The position numbers and the translations under genes were made by a program. The notes beneath the pieces were generated by a model. The model searched no databases and was not told the origin of the DNA. It was given only the letters and a program-made list of their open reading frames with translations. From Actinopolymorpha alba DSM 45243 (lineage in GTDB: Bacteria; Actinomycetota; Actinomycetes; Propionibacteriales; Actinopolymorphaceae), in contig NZ_KB892779.1 in the NCBI RefSeq assembly GCF_000373925.1, positions 26,398 to 90,397 on the forward strand: DNA of 64,000 nt. Direction: 5' to 3'. Numbering within the stretch: position 1 is the stretch's first letter; each line of letters opens with the position of its first letter. This document shows positions 17,917 through 26,128 of the stretch, piece by piece.

Positions 17917-18689
17917 CAGCCCGAGTTCCTTCGCTTGAACCGCATCGTCGTGTGAACGCGGTCGGGCCAACCAGGAAAGTCCGGTGCGCGGCGGGACGTG
18001 ATTGCCGGGGCGGGGTCGTCGGACCACGCGTGGCGGAGAAGCTCAAGACTCAGGGCCGAAGCCCACGTCCACGTAAGCACTCCGCCGAGAAGCAACCACC
18101 TGAAGTCGCCAGTCAATGCGGCCGCTCCGCCAGCGGCGAGATCAGCAACGACACAGGTGAGGCTGTAGGCCGCCCAAGTGTGCTGGCCTCGGTGAAGGAA
18201 CCGTCGCGCGAAGACGAACCCGGCCGTGTCCAGGGCGAGGCCGCCGACCAGGGCCGCCGCATTGTGCAGCTGCCCCTGCCACGACGGCGTCAACGCGCCG
18301 CTGCTCGCCGACGGGAAGCCGGCCACGGGGTCAGTGACAAACGCTGCGGCCGCCACGAGGGCGAGGCCGTACACGGCGAGCAGACGAGGACCCCAGGTCC
18401 GTGCATAGCCGACGCCCAGTGCGCGTCGTGCGCCGACGGCGCCGGCGGTGGCGAGCAACCCGGTGACGATGAAGCTCGTGGTCTGGATCCAGCCGAGGTC
18501 GCCCTGGCTGAGGGCGCTGAGCGGGTGCCGAGCCGGGTCGAAGCCCTCTCGGGTTGCTGCCTGGATGAGGACGGTAGCCACGAACAACGGGCCGGCGACC
18601 GCGCCGCAGCAGAGCAGGAGACGGACGCCTCTGGATCGGTCGAGGACCGTCGCTGCGAAACGTGTGATGGTGCGTGTCGGGGTGGACAT
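17916..18689 (-). CDS. DUF998 family membrane protein
   Basis: 257 residues from ATG 18689, which gives a short basic N-terminus before the first helix; the frame further upstream has no ribosome site. Six or so hydrophobic helices are visible, with the family pattern FDPARHPLSALSQGDLGW and IQTTSFIVTGLL after helix one. DUF998 proteins are integral membrane proteins of unknown function. The stop overlaps the start of the hydrolase gene as TGATG, so the pair forms an operon. Confidence 0.85.
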   Translation of the reverse strand: MSTPTRTITRFAATVLDRSRGVRLLLCCGAVAGPLFVATVLIQAATREGFDPARHPLSALSQGDLGWIQTTSFIVTGLLATAGAVGARRALGVGYARTWGPRLLAVYGLALVAAAAFVTDPVAGFPSASSGALTPSWQGQLHNAAALVGGLALDTAGFVFARRFLHRGQHTWAAYSLTCVVADLAAGGAAALTGDFRWLLLGGVLTWTWASALSLELLRHAWSDDPAPAITSRRAPDFPGWPDRVHTTMRFKRRNSG

Positions 18690-18787
18690 GGTCGCTCTTC
18701 GAGTTGAGTTGTCGGACGGTTTGACCGGGGAGGCGGCCAGTCGTCGGCACCTGACGTGCCGAGGTTGCCGGCGGTCGGCGATGGCGT

Positions 18788-19222
18788 TCATCGGGTGATT
18801 CGGTGCATGTTCGAGGTGTAGCCGCCGCCGGGGAAGGTCCATTGTCCGAGGTTGGTGTCCTGGTCGACGAAGGTGCCCCTGAAGTAGGACGACGATCCGG
18901 GCTCGCCGCCCCAGATGGTCAGGGTGTCGCCGTCCAGTGCGTACACATAATCGAGGGTGTTGCCGCGCGTATCATAGGCGCGCGAGCGGATCTCGGGGGT
19001 CGGCGGCTGCCCGAAGGGCTGAAGGTGACCTATCACCTCGAGCGCCTTGACGTCGCTCCCGAACAGATGCATGTCGACGTGCTGAAGGAGGAAGAAGCCG
19101 CCTTCCATCCACTCGTAGGTAACCGTGCCAGTGCTGTCACCGCTCAGTCGCCAGCTGCCGACCAGTCGATTCAGGGCCTGCATCGCCGGGCTAGGTGGCG
19201 ACTCTGGGGTCGTATCGTTCAT
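18788..19222 (-). CDS. DUF1579-like protein
   Basis: 144 residues from ATG 19222, with AGAGGA seven bases upstream. LNRLVGSWRLSGDSTGTV, then YEWMEGGFFLLQHVD, EVIGHLQPFG, and DTLTIWGGEPGSSSYF describe a small beta-barrel protein common in actinobacteria, close to DUF1579 (a lipocalin-like or SnoaL-neighbour fold). Role unknown. It diverges from the AraC-type gene with 47 bases between starts, so the regulator may control it. Confidence 0.7.
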   Translation of the reverse strand: MNDTTPESPPSPAMQALNRLVGSWRLSGDSTGTVTYEWMEGGFFLLQHVDMHLFGSDVKALEVIGHLQPFGQPPTPEIRSRAYDTRGNTLDYVYALDGDTLTIWGGEPGSSSYFRGTFVDQDTNLGQWTFPGGGYTSNMHRITR

Positions 19223-19269
19223 CGCTGTTCCTCTCGAGTTAGGCTGCGCCATTACGGTAGGAACGAACA

Positions 19270-20151
19270 GTGGCTGAAATATCTCAGAAATCCGCAGGCT
19301 CGCCCGATCGGAACCGAGTGTTGCTGGAGAGCGGGCTGCTGCAGCCGGAGGTGTTCGACCGGTACTTCACGGTTCAGGGCTTCCAGCCGGCCGCCGACTT
19401 GAGAGCCTACGTGTCGCACTACTGGGTGCTCCGCTGGCGGCTTCCCTACAATCTCACGTACACGCCGACCGAGGTGCTCCCAGTTCCGATGGTGCACGCT
19501 TTCTTCACCGCTCGAGGCGCCCACGCGCATGGGATTACCGACGGAGCCCTCAGCTATGAAACCGCTGGCGCTGGTGCCATGGCCGGCATCGCGTTCAATC
19601 CCGGCGGCTTCGCGCCATTCTGGGGTGGACGTATCAGTCAACTGCGCGGCGCGCGAGTCGACCTGACGACTGTGTTCCCCGGCGCCGATCCGGGTTTCTG
19701 CAGAGACCTACTTCATCAACCCGAGGAGCATTTGGTCCATACGCTTGACCGGCTGCTTCACTCGAGGCCGGTCGGGCGTCCAGGTCCACAACTGGAACTG
19801 GTCGCGGATGCCGTCGCAGCGATAACCCGCCGGGACGGCCCCACCACGGTCAGCGGTTTGGCAGCCGAACTGTTCCGTAGCGAGCGGACCCTGCAGGCGG
19901 CGTTCGCCGAGTACGTCGGGGTCGGCCCCAAGTGGCTCTTGAGGCGGCAACGGCTCATGCGGGCACTCGGGAGGACCGCCAGGACGGCTCGGCCCGATTG
20001 GGCCGGTATCGCCGCCGACCTCGGCTACAGCAGCCAGACGCACCTCCTGAACGACTTCAAGAACGTCGTCGGAGTCACGCCTCGCGTCTACATTCGTCAG
20101 CTGCATCGGCTGCGCTCGCAGATCCGCCGCCCCGACGAAACTGGCGTCTGA
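19270..20151 (+). CDS. AraC family transcriptional regulator
   Basis: 293 residues from GTG 19270. The N-terminal half (LRAYVSHYWVLRWRLP, EVLPVPMVHAFFTA, GIAFNPGGFAPFWG) is the DUF6597-type sensor domain seen in many actinobacterial AraC regulators. The C-terminal 105 residues carry the two helix-turn-helix units: TVSGLAAELFRSERTLQAAF and IAADLGYSSQTHLLNDFKNV, followed by GVTPRVYIRQ. It lies divergent to the DUF1579-like gene over a short shared region, a common layout for local control. The effector ligand is unknown. Confidence 0.9.
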   Translation: MAEISQKSAGSPDRNRVLLESGLLQPEVFDRYFTVQGFQPAADLRAYVSHYWVLRWRLPYNLTYTPTEVLPVPMVHAFFTARGAHAHGITDGALSYETAGAGAMAGIAFNPGGFAPFWGGRISQLRGARVDLTTVFPGADPGFCRDLLHQPEEHLVHTLDRLLHSRPVGRPGPQLELVADAVAAITRRDGPTTVSGLAAELFRSERTLQAAFAEYVGVGPKWLLRRQRLMRALGRTARTARPDWAGIAADLGYSSQTHLLNDFKNVVGVTPRVYIRQLHRLRSQIRRPDETGV

Positions 20152-20202
20152 TCGTCGTTCCGGCCCTGGCTGGAGTTCGCGTACTGGGTTCCGGTGTTGA
20201 GG

Positions 20203-20218
20203 CGAAAGTCGACTTTCG
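20203..20218. promoter_or_regulatory. Perfect 16-bp palindrome
   Basis: CGAAAGTC followed directly by its reverse complement GACTTTCG. With no spacer it cannot form a stable terminator hairpin, so a dimeric regulator site is the more likely reading. It lies between the AraC gene end and the arsR operator. Confidence 0.35.
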
Positions 20219-20320
20219 TTAGGACGTTGGTGCAGGCGGTCGAGGGTGAGCAATGTCATCGGCCATCGGCCCGACGGCATGGGCGGCGTCGGGCTCCTCG
20301 ACGGGTTGCCAGCAGGAATA

Positions 20321-20346
20321 GACATGCGTCAATATTGATGCATGTC
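20321..20346. promoter_or_regulatory. ArsR/SmtB-type operator overlapping the arsR start
   Basis: A 26-bp palindrome with one mismatched pair: GACATGCGTCAAT joined to ATTGATGCATGTC. It contains the TCAATATTGA core typical of ArsR/SmtB operators and covers the start codon at 20342. Binding by the regulator would block its own operon. Confidence 0.65.
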
Positions 20347-20706
20347 GAAGTCTGGGCGACTGACGCTCACCCCGGTCGCGGCGGTCGCGTGTTGTTCGCC
20401 TCTCGCTAGGGAGCCCATGAGCCGGGCTGCCGCCGACCAGATCGCACCGTTGCTGAAGGCGCTCGCGGAGCCGGTCCGATTGCGGTTGATGTCGCTGGTT
20501 GCCTGCCACGAGGGCGGTGAGGCGTGCGTGTGCGACCTGAACGACGCGCGTTCGACCTGTCGCAGCCGACGATCAGCCATCACCTCAAGGTTCTCCACGA
20601 GGCGGGATTGGTCGAACGTGAGAAACGAGGTGTCTGGGTGTATTACCGCGCCAGGCAGGACGCCCTCGACGGGCTGGCCACACTGATCGGTAGCACCGCC
20701 TCGTGA
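20342..20706 (+). pseudogene. arsR: ArsR family metalloregulator, frameshifted
   Basis: The first frame (from ATG 20342) reads CCSPLAREPMS, then IAPLLKALAEPVRLRLMSLV and GGEACVCDLNDA; the rest of the winged helix is in the next frame: FDLSQPTISHHLKVLHEAGLV and REKRGVWVYYRARQDALDGL. Cysteines in the N-terminal CC and in the CVC box are typical of arsenic sensors. The reading breaks at about 20544-20550, where the run GACGCGCGTTC holds two bases (CG) more than the expected GACGCGTTC. Removing them restores one continuous protein of about 120 residues. Unless this is a sequencing error, the regulator is dead. Confidence 0.8.
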
Positions 20707-21071
20707 CCGTCCTGACCCGCCGAATTCTGGCCGAGTTCGTCGGTACTGCTTTCCTCGTCGCCGCTGTCGTCGGCTCGGGGATCGCTGCCGTCCGCCTGTC
20801 GCCCCACGATGTCGGGTTGCAACTGTTGGAGAACTCAGGCGTCACCGGTGGCGTGCTGGTTGCCCTGATCTTGGCGCTGCAACCGGTGTCGGCGGCCTTC
20901 AACCCGCTGGTGACGTTGGTTGAACGCGCGTTCGGACACATCACGACCCGGGATGCGGCCAGCCTGATCGTTGCTCAGTTCGTCGGCGGATCCGCCGGAG
21001 CGGTCGTGGCAAACCTGATGTTCGGCCTCCCCGCCGTTTCGGTCTCGACGCACCAGCGCAGCGGTCCCGCG
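20703..21071 (+). pseudogene. Aquaporin (MIP, arsenic-operon type), truncated by an IS
   Basis: GTG 20703 overlaps the arsR stop as GTGA, showing a coupled arsR-aquaporin operon. RILAEFVGTAFLVAAVVGSG, then LALQPVSAAFNPLVTLVERA (first NPx box) and FVGGSAGAVVANLMFGLPAV correspond to the first half of an aquaglyceroporin of the kind that sits in arsenic operons and lets arsenite out. After about residue 122 (VSTHQRSGP) the sequence switches to the IS256-type transposase. The second NPA half is lost, and with it channel function. The open frame runs on to a stop at 21104. Confidence 0.75.
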
Positions 21072-21664
21072 CTAAACGCCGCGGCATGCGCGCCCCGGTA
21101 CTGACCGTCGGCGACGGCGCGCTCGGCTTCTGGGCCGCGGTCCGCGAGGTGTTCCCGCAGGCTCGGGAGAAGCGTTGCTGGTTCCACAAGATCGCGAACG
21201 TGCTCAACTGCCTCCCCAAGTCCGCCCAGCCCGGCGCGAAAGCCGCGCAGGCCGAGATCTGGAACGCCGAGGACAAAGACCATGCGAAGACGGCCGCGAC
21301 AGCGTTCGCCGCCGACTACGGCGTCAAGTGGCCCAAAGCCGCCGCGAAGATCACAGACGACCTCGACGTGCTCCTGGCGTTCTTCGACTACCCCGCCGAA
21401 CACTGGGTCCACCGGCGGACCACCAACCCGATCGAGTCGACCTTCGCGACCGTCCGACTACGGCAACGCGTCACCAAAGGCCCCGGCTCCCGGGCCGCCG
21501 GCATCGCCATGGCCTTCAAGCTCATCGAGTCCGCCCAGCACCGCTGGCGCGCCGTAAACACACCCCATCTCGTCGCCCTCGTCCGCGCCGGCGCCACCTT
21601 CACCAAAGGCAAACTCGTCGAACGCACCGACGAATCAGGAGATGATCACCAAGCCGCCGCGTGA
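21072..21664 (+). mobile_element. IS256-family transposase, C-terminal half
   Basis: From the ATG at 21086: MRAPVLTVGDGALGFWAAVR, then KRCWFHKIANVLNCLPKS, WVHRRTTNPIESTFATVRLR and KGPGSRAAGIAMAFKLIESA. These are the middle and end of a Mutator/IS256 transposase, including the second Asp (VGDG), the CxxH-like WFH and the catalytic Glu (NPIEST). The N-terminal 200 or so residues are missing and the left part is fused to the aquaporin gene. A stretch shortly after the stop (CCACAGGTCTTGACAATT, from about 21670) looks like the right terminal repeat of such elements. Confidence 0.8.
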
Positions 21665-21886
21665 CACACCATCCACAGGTCTTGACAATTCCTCACGGCC
21701 AAACCAGGCCGCGTATACGCCGTACGACGCCGAAACTCCGCCGAGCACTGACCGACGGCGAGCGCCTGACCAGGACAAACGCCGAGACGATAAGCAGAGC
21801 CGACGGTCCGCACACCGTCGCCTCGAGCGCGCCGCTATAACAACGACCCGGACCTGTTTGCGCTGGTCAGGGGCCGTTTGGGCTGG

Positions 21887-21939
21887 TGTGGCAGGTGCAG
21901 GGTTCGAACCTGCGTAGGCTGAGCCGACGGTTTTACAGA
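21887..21939 (-). repeat. Left 53-bp att-like repeat: tRNA-Tyr 3' half
   Basis: Identical to 48465-48517. On the minus strand it runs from CTGTAAAA (GTA anticodon, tyrosine) through the variable arm and the T-arm GCAGGTTCGAACCCTGC to the acceptor end ACCTGCCA. No 5' tRNA half follows. A shared 15-bp string CGCTGGTCAGGGGCC lies 26 bases to the left (21861-21875). Confidence 0.8.
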
Positions 21940-22207
21940 GCGCTCAGCCCGCCCGCTTGGAAGGCGTCCTGACCTGCACATTCACTCGTTGTGAGTCACA
22001 GTATCGGCTGCCTTGGGCCGCACCTGGGCCGTTCGCCCCCTCCTCGAGGGGTACTGGCCCAGGATCGTCACTTCGTCCGTTCACGATGCGACCCCCTCCG
22101 TAGTCCCACTTGGCGGGCCCGGGGAGATCATCCGCAGCCCTCAACGCCCGGCTGCATCGATGGACGCCGACCGGCATGGTTGAGCGGCGCGCAGTTGTGT
22201 CACGCGC
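21940..22207. other. Junction region, no gene
   Basis: Contains CTGACCTGC at 21969-21977. No coding sequence supported. Possibly integrase arm-site DNA. Confidence 0.35.
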
Positions 22208-23620
22208 TCAGTCGCCGAAGTCGAGGGCTTGCTGGTGGGCTTCCTCGACCAGAGGCGCCAATATCTCACGCAGGGCATCTCGTTGATCTTCGCGAAGCTC
22301 CAGAAGCAACGGTATAGCGAATCGACCAAGCTCGCTTAAATCATAGGACGCGTTTGTGTGCCCGCCTGCGGTACAGGTCTCGAAATCACATATCAAGCCG
22401 CGCCCAAGTCGGGCGCTTACCGTCGCCCGAGTCGCAAGAACGTCTGAACGTTGGACTAGTTCGTTCGAGTCAATGCTATCGAGGACGCTTTCATCCGTCG
22501 TCGACTCGTATGTGATCGTTAGGTCAGGTCTTCTTACCTGCATGTTCGTTACGGTCAATCCATCCCGTTGGGCTCTCATTTGAAGCTGGCGAACGGTTGG
22601 CGGAATGAATTCGTCTGCAGCTGGTAGTCGATCACGCGAATTCGAAAAGTAAGCGCTCCAGCCCCAGCCCCGAAGGGTAAGACAGCTCCGATCGATCCTC
22701 CACCTCGGCACCCCCGACGGCTCGCCGAGCTGATCCTGCTCCATAAGTACTCTGACGGCACGACCTGACAGGCGATCAAGGTTACTTCTGACGAGGCGTT
22801 GGAGGTTCTCAGACGGATCATCGAGAACTAGGCCCGAAAGCTGATCGATCGAAATGTTGCGACCAATCCGACGCCAAAAGTTGACGTCGTCACTCTCCAC
22901 CACGTCTAGTAGCAACATGAGGTCCTCGGCCGTTAGTGGACCGCCCAATCCCTGCTCACCTGGGAAGGTCGCAGCGCTACCACCGTGACCCTCCCATACG
23001 GCCTGCAAAACCCGAGTCATACGTCCCGACTGTGTAGACTCCAAGGCCTCGCTGAAGGCCGCCACGGCGTTGGAGGTCGCAGGCACATCGAGGTTCTGTG
23101 CTCGCTCGAAGCCACGGACCGCTACGTCGGACATTGCCTGTGCTGACGACTCGGTAAGCAATCCTCGACCACCGCGAAGAACAGCGTGCGCAAGGATTTC
23201 AACGACTGGCTCGCGGCTACGACTGAGTTCGTCCATGCCATCCAGATCGGTCACTAGCGTGTCGCCTTCTCGGACGGCAGACGCCAGACGGTCGCGCACC
23301 TCGCTGTCCTCCGGATCTGTGGAGGGTTCGAGTGTCATGATGATTGGCCGATTTGGCGTCAACCATCTGAGATCCTCCAGCATCCAGCGCGGATCGGCGT
23401 TCGATCTAATGAAGACGAGACGCTCTCGATGCTCGGCGGGCCACGATAGAACCATGTCTGGGGCAAAGCTGTGGTTGAAATATTCAGTGTGCCGAACATT
23501 CGTCTTTGGATCCGCCAGTAGCAAGTGTTTCGAGACCTGAGACTTAATATGCCGAACAGTCTGGTCTGGATCGGAGTAGTTTAGAGCATCTCGCAAAAGG
23601 CGAACGGCTTGGTCAGACAT
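22208..23620 (-). CDS. Unknown 470-residue protein beside the att repeat
   Basis: 470 residues from ATG 23620, inside an 8-bp overlap with the upstream small gene. No family recognised. The first 150 residues look alpha/beta (MVLSWPAEHRERLVFIRSN, WLTPNRPIIMTLEPS, GDTLVTDLDGMDEL). The motif FAPDMVLSW...ERLVFI has some resemblance to the core strands of PD-(D/E)xK nucleases, but no lysine motif is clear. The middle is helical, and the end has CDFETCTAGGHTNASYDLSE, a possible beta-hairpin domain with two cysteines. No membrane helix. Base use is less GC-biased than its neighbours, which suggests separate transfer. The position between att and integrase is typical of cargo such as defence genes. 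Confidence 0.7.
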   Translation of the reverse strand: MSDQAVRLLRDALNYSDPDQTVRHIKSQVSKHLLLADPKTNVRHTEYFNHSFAPDMVLSWPAEHRERLVFIRSNADPRWMLEDLRWLTPNRPIIMTLEPSTDPEDSEVRDRLASAVREGDTLVTDLDGMDELSRSREPVVEILAHAVLRGGRGLLTESSAQAMSDVAVRGFERAQNLDVPATSNAVAAFSEALESTQSGRMTRVLQAVWEGHGGSAATFPGEQGLGGPLTAEDLMLLLDVVESDDVNFWRRIGRNISIDQLSGLVLDDPSENLQRLVRSNLDRLSGRAVRVLMEQDQLGEPSGVPRWRIDRSCLTLRGWGWSAYFSNSRDRLPAADEFIPPTVRQLQMRAQRDGLTVTNMQVRRPDLTITYESTTDESVLDSIDSNELVQRSDVLATRATVSARLGRGLICDFETCTAGGHTNASYDLSELGRFAIPLLLELREDQRDALREILAPLVEEAHQQALDFGD

Positions 23621-23819
23621 CGTCGGACCCCTTACTCACGTGCATGAATTTCATCAATTCACCCATGTGCTCCTTGGCGATAACCAGGCGCTCTTGTTGT
23701 TCGCACAGGGTAATGAGCCACAGCCTCCGTGACGTTTCTACGAGAATTTCAGGGTCAATTTTTCCGGCGGCTTCCTCACGGGCCTCGCAACCGAACACGA
23801 CGCCTCTATGCTCAAGCAA
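23613..23819 (-). CDS. Unknown small protein coupled to the 470-residue gene
   Basis: At least 68 residues from TTG 23819. The frame stays open for another 26 codons upstream with plausible sequence (ARSWDSHTSTDSIRNALLEH) but no ATG or GTG, so the true start may be lost or a rare one may be used. Helical and charged (PEILVETSRRLWLITLCEQQ, KEHMGELMKFM), without signal or membrane helix. Its end overlaps the start of the next gene (ATGTCTGA), so the two proteins probably act together. Confidence 0.5.
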   Translation of the reverse strand: MLEHRGVVFGCEAREEAAGKIDPEILVETSRRLWLITLCEQQERLVIAKEHMGELMKFMHVSKGSDDV

Positions 23820-24414
23820 GGCATTTCTAATGCTGTCGGTCGACGTATGGCTATCCCACGATCTCGCTTGGAAGGGGGCCCTGCTAGCTGTTGGAGTTCA
23901 CCTGGCATCGACACCAACTCGATATGGTGGGTTGAGTTGGATGGCGCCGGTGAGCCGGAGCTGGCCGACGAGCGTTTCGCGTCTGCCTCGCCAGATCGAC
24001 ACTGGTTGACCCCCCTTGACTCTGGCTCGACGGACCAAGCGCTTATGCTGACGCGCTGGATTGGTCGCTGTCCATTACATGCTAGTAAGGCTCTGCAAGA
24101 CTTGCGACGGTATCGCGGATCTTGACGGATTCGGCTGGGGTTAGGCGGCGGCCTCCCGTCGGGTGATGGCGTCGTGGATGGCGGTCTTGCGGGCACCCTT
24201 GAGTACGGTCAGTCGACGGCGGCGGCGATCTGCTCCGATGGCTTCTCCTTGGCGCGCTTGCGCGACGGTCTCGCCGGGTGCGCGGCGCGCATGCGGACCA
24301 CCATGGCCGGCGTCCGGTCGCCGCGTCGCGTCATCGGCGCCATGGCCCTTCATGAGTTCATGGCGCAGCTTGGATTGCGCCGGGGAAGTCGGAGCCATGA
24401 CGGCGCGCGAAGCC
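23820..24414. other. Decayed stretch with a copied integrase segment
   Basis: No sure gene. 24210-24256 matches 25362-25408 of the integrase at 45 of 47 positions, so a piece of the integrase (RAKEKPSEQIAAAVD) was copied here and ends in a stop. A plus-strand frame 23808-24125 exists but shows no family features. Confidence 0.4.
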
Positions 24415-25826
24415 CTAGGCGGCATCCTTCCCCAGACTCTGCGCCTCACCTAACGCCACCTCGATACGTTGGTTCCACAGGGCCTCCTGGCCATCAAGGC
24501 AGCCTGCGTAGACCCGGAGGAGGACCTCCACGCTGTGGCCGGCCCGGCGGGCCACTTCGGTGGCGGGTACGCCAGCGTTCAGAGCGAGGGATACCCCAGC
24601 ATGACGGAGGTCGTATGGCCGCTTTACAAGCTTAGAGCGCACTTGCGCAGCGGTCAGGGCGCGCTCTCGGGCTTTCTGCCAGATGGGGCCGTAGACGCTT
24701 TCGGCCAGGTAACGCCCCGCCGTGCCACGGAAGAGGCGCCCGTGCCGAACTCCTCCAGGTGCCCTCGGAGCAGCTTGACCAGTTCGGCTGGGATCGGGAC
24801 CTCCCTGACGGCGTGTTTGGCTCGGTGCTTTAGCTCGCGCTTGTCGTGGGATGTGCCGTCGTCGCTCCAGGAGGATCCCACCCGCGGGGCAGATTCGCTC
24901 AGGACGAGAAGACCCCATCCGGACTTCGGCAGCTGGGCGGAGGCTTCGGCGAGAGCGACAGCCTCACCCGGTCGAAGGTAGGCGTAGTACAGACATCCGA
25001 AGAACGCCACCAGCCTCGGGTTCTCCCGCTTGACCGCCTCCAGCAGTGAGCGCACCTGGTCCGGACTCGCGAGGACTCGGCGATCGACGTGTTCGGCGAT
25101 CGACGTGTTCGGCGATCGACGTGTTCGGCGATCTTCGGTGCGGACCAGCTCACCTTGTCGATCGGGTTCGCGGGCAGGATGTCTAGCTCCACTGCGTACT
25201 TCAGAACGCCGTAGAAGACCGCTCGCTTGCGAGCAACCACGGTCGCCGCGGCGGGCTTGCCATCCATCCTGAGCGCGATGGTGTCCAGCGCCCTGCGGAT
25301 CAGCTCCGACCGTCTCTGTGGGTCATCCAGCGCTGCGACCTTCAACGAATGCTGTCGAAGCCAGTCGACGGCGGCGGCGATCTCCTCCGACGGCTTCTCC
25401 TTGGCGCGCCGGTCGGAGTGGAAGAGCCATCCATACAAGGCATCACGCATCGTGCCCGCGCTTGGCATTCCGTGCGTGGTCTCGACGTGAGCGGGAGTGA
25501 CGGTTGCGAGCGCGTCGGCAGTCGCGGTACGTGTCTTTGCGGCGGCGTTCGGCCACTTCAGGTCGACGAACTGGCATGCGAGCTCGACCCAGCGGATCGA
25601 GTTCTGCTCACGTAGCACCGACTCTGGCAGACCAGTCTCCTGGTCAAAGCGCTCACCGCGTCGGACTGCTTGCATCAGTTCAGAACGCTTGCTGTCAGCC
25701 AGGGGCTCGGCTCAGGTAGTACCGGGAGTGCGGCACTCCCCCGACAACCCACCGGACACCGTAAGGCTTCTTCCGATCCTTCCTGGTGCGGATCGCCCAG
25801 ATCTGGATCTCGTGCGAAAGCGCCAC
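24415..25826 (-). pseudogene. int: AICE-type tyrosine integrase, broken by several frameshifts
   Basis: Would start at GTG 25826, just after the Xis stop. N-terminal arm domain IRTRKDRKKPYGVRWVV; then WVELACQFVDLKWPNAAAKT; first catalytic Arg in YAYLRPGEAVAL; KHAVREVPIPAEL; HxxR box KRPYDLRHAGVSLALNAGV; GHSVEVLLRVYAGCLDGQE with the nucleophile Tyr. Three lesions break it: near 25705 (extra base in SRALADSK), at 25081-25128 (a 16-bp unit present three times instead of once, adding 32 bp), and near 24745. Family length is about 400-440 residues, so the gene was complete before these changes. It relates to the integrase at 62345-63708. Confidence 0.85.
25081..25128. repeat. Three tandem copies of a 16-bp unit
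   Basis: CGATCGACGTGTTCGG occurs three times in a row inside the integrase gene. With one copy the protein reads IAEHVDRRVLASPDQVRS without a break; with three it is frameshifted. Confidence 0.9.
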
Positions 25827-26036
25827 TTAGCTCGCCCTCCGATTCTCGACCTGGGCGGACAGCCAACTGCCCAGGGCACTCCGCCGGATGCGGATCTGAC
25901 CGTTGGGGAGCTTGATGCACTCCGGTGCGGACCCGAGTTCCCTCCAGAGGTCGAAGGTGCTGCGAGAGACTCCCAGCTCCTCGAGGACTACGGCGAGCGT
26001 CAGGAGCGGGTCGCGCTTCGCGGAGCTGTTCGGCAT
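25827..26036 (-). CDS. xis: Excisionase-type helix-turn-helix protein
   Basis: 69 residues from ATG 26036 with GGAGGG nine bases upstream. LAVVLEELGVSRSTFDLWRE, then GSAPECIKLPNGQIRIRRSA and LGSWLSAQV are the winged helix of MerR/AlpA-like excisionases that accompany integrases of actinomycete integrative elements. Its stop TAA is followed at once by the integrase GTG, so the two genes formed an operon. It should bend DNA and direct excision, but the integrase next door is broken. Sister of the protein at 62154-62345. Confidence 0.85.
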   Translation of the reverse strand: MPNSSAKRDPLLTLAVVLEELGVSRSTFDLWRELGSAPECIKLPNGQIRIRRSALGSWLSAQVENRRAS

Positions 26037-26128
26037 GTGGCTGGTCCCTCCATCAGTTCGACCCTGTTCGCGGCGTGGCTGTCCTCGGCGCATCGGTGTC
26101 CTCCGACGTTGTGCGGCTTTCGTCGTCG

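Noticed and set aside
21887-21939. Functional tRNA-Tyr gene
   Set aside because: Only the 3' half from the anticodon loop onward is present, in both copies.
23808-24125. Plus-strand frame of 105 codons
   Set aside because: Overlaps the upstream side of the coupled minus-strand pair and shows no family pattern or ribosome site.
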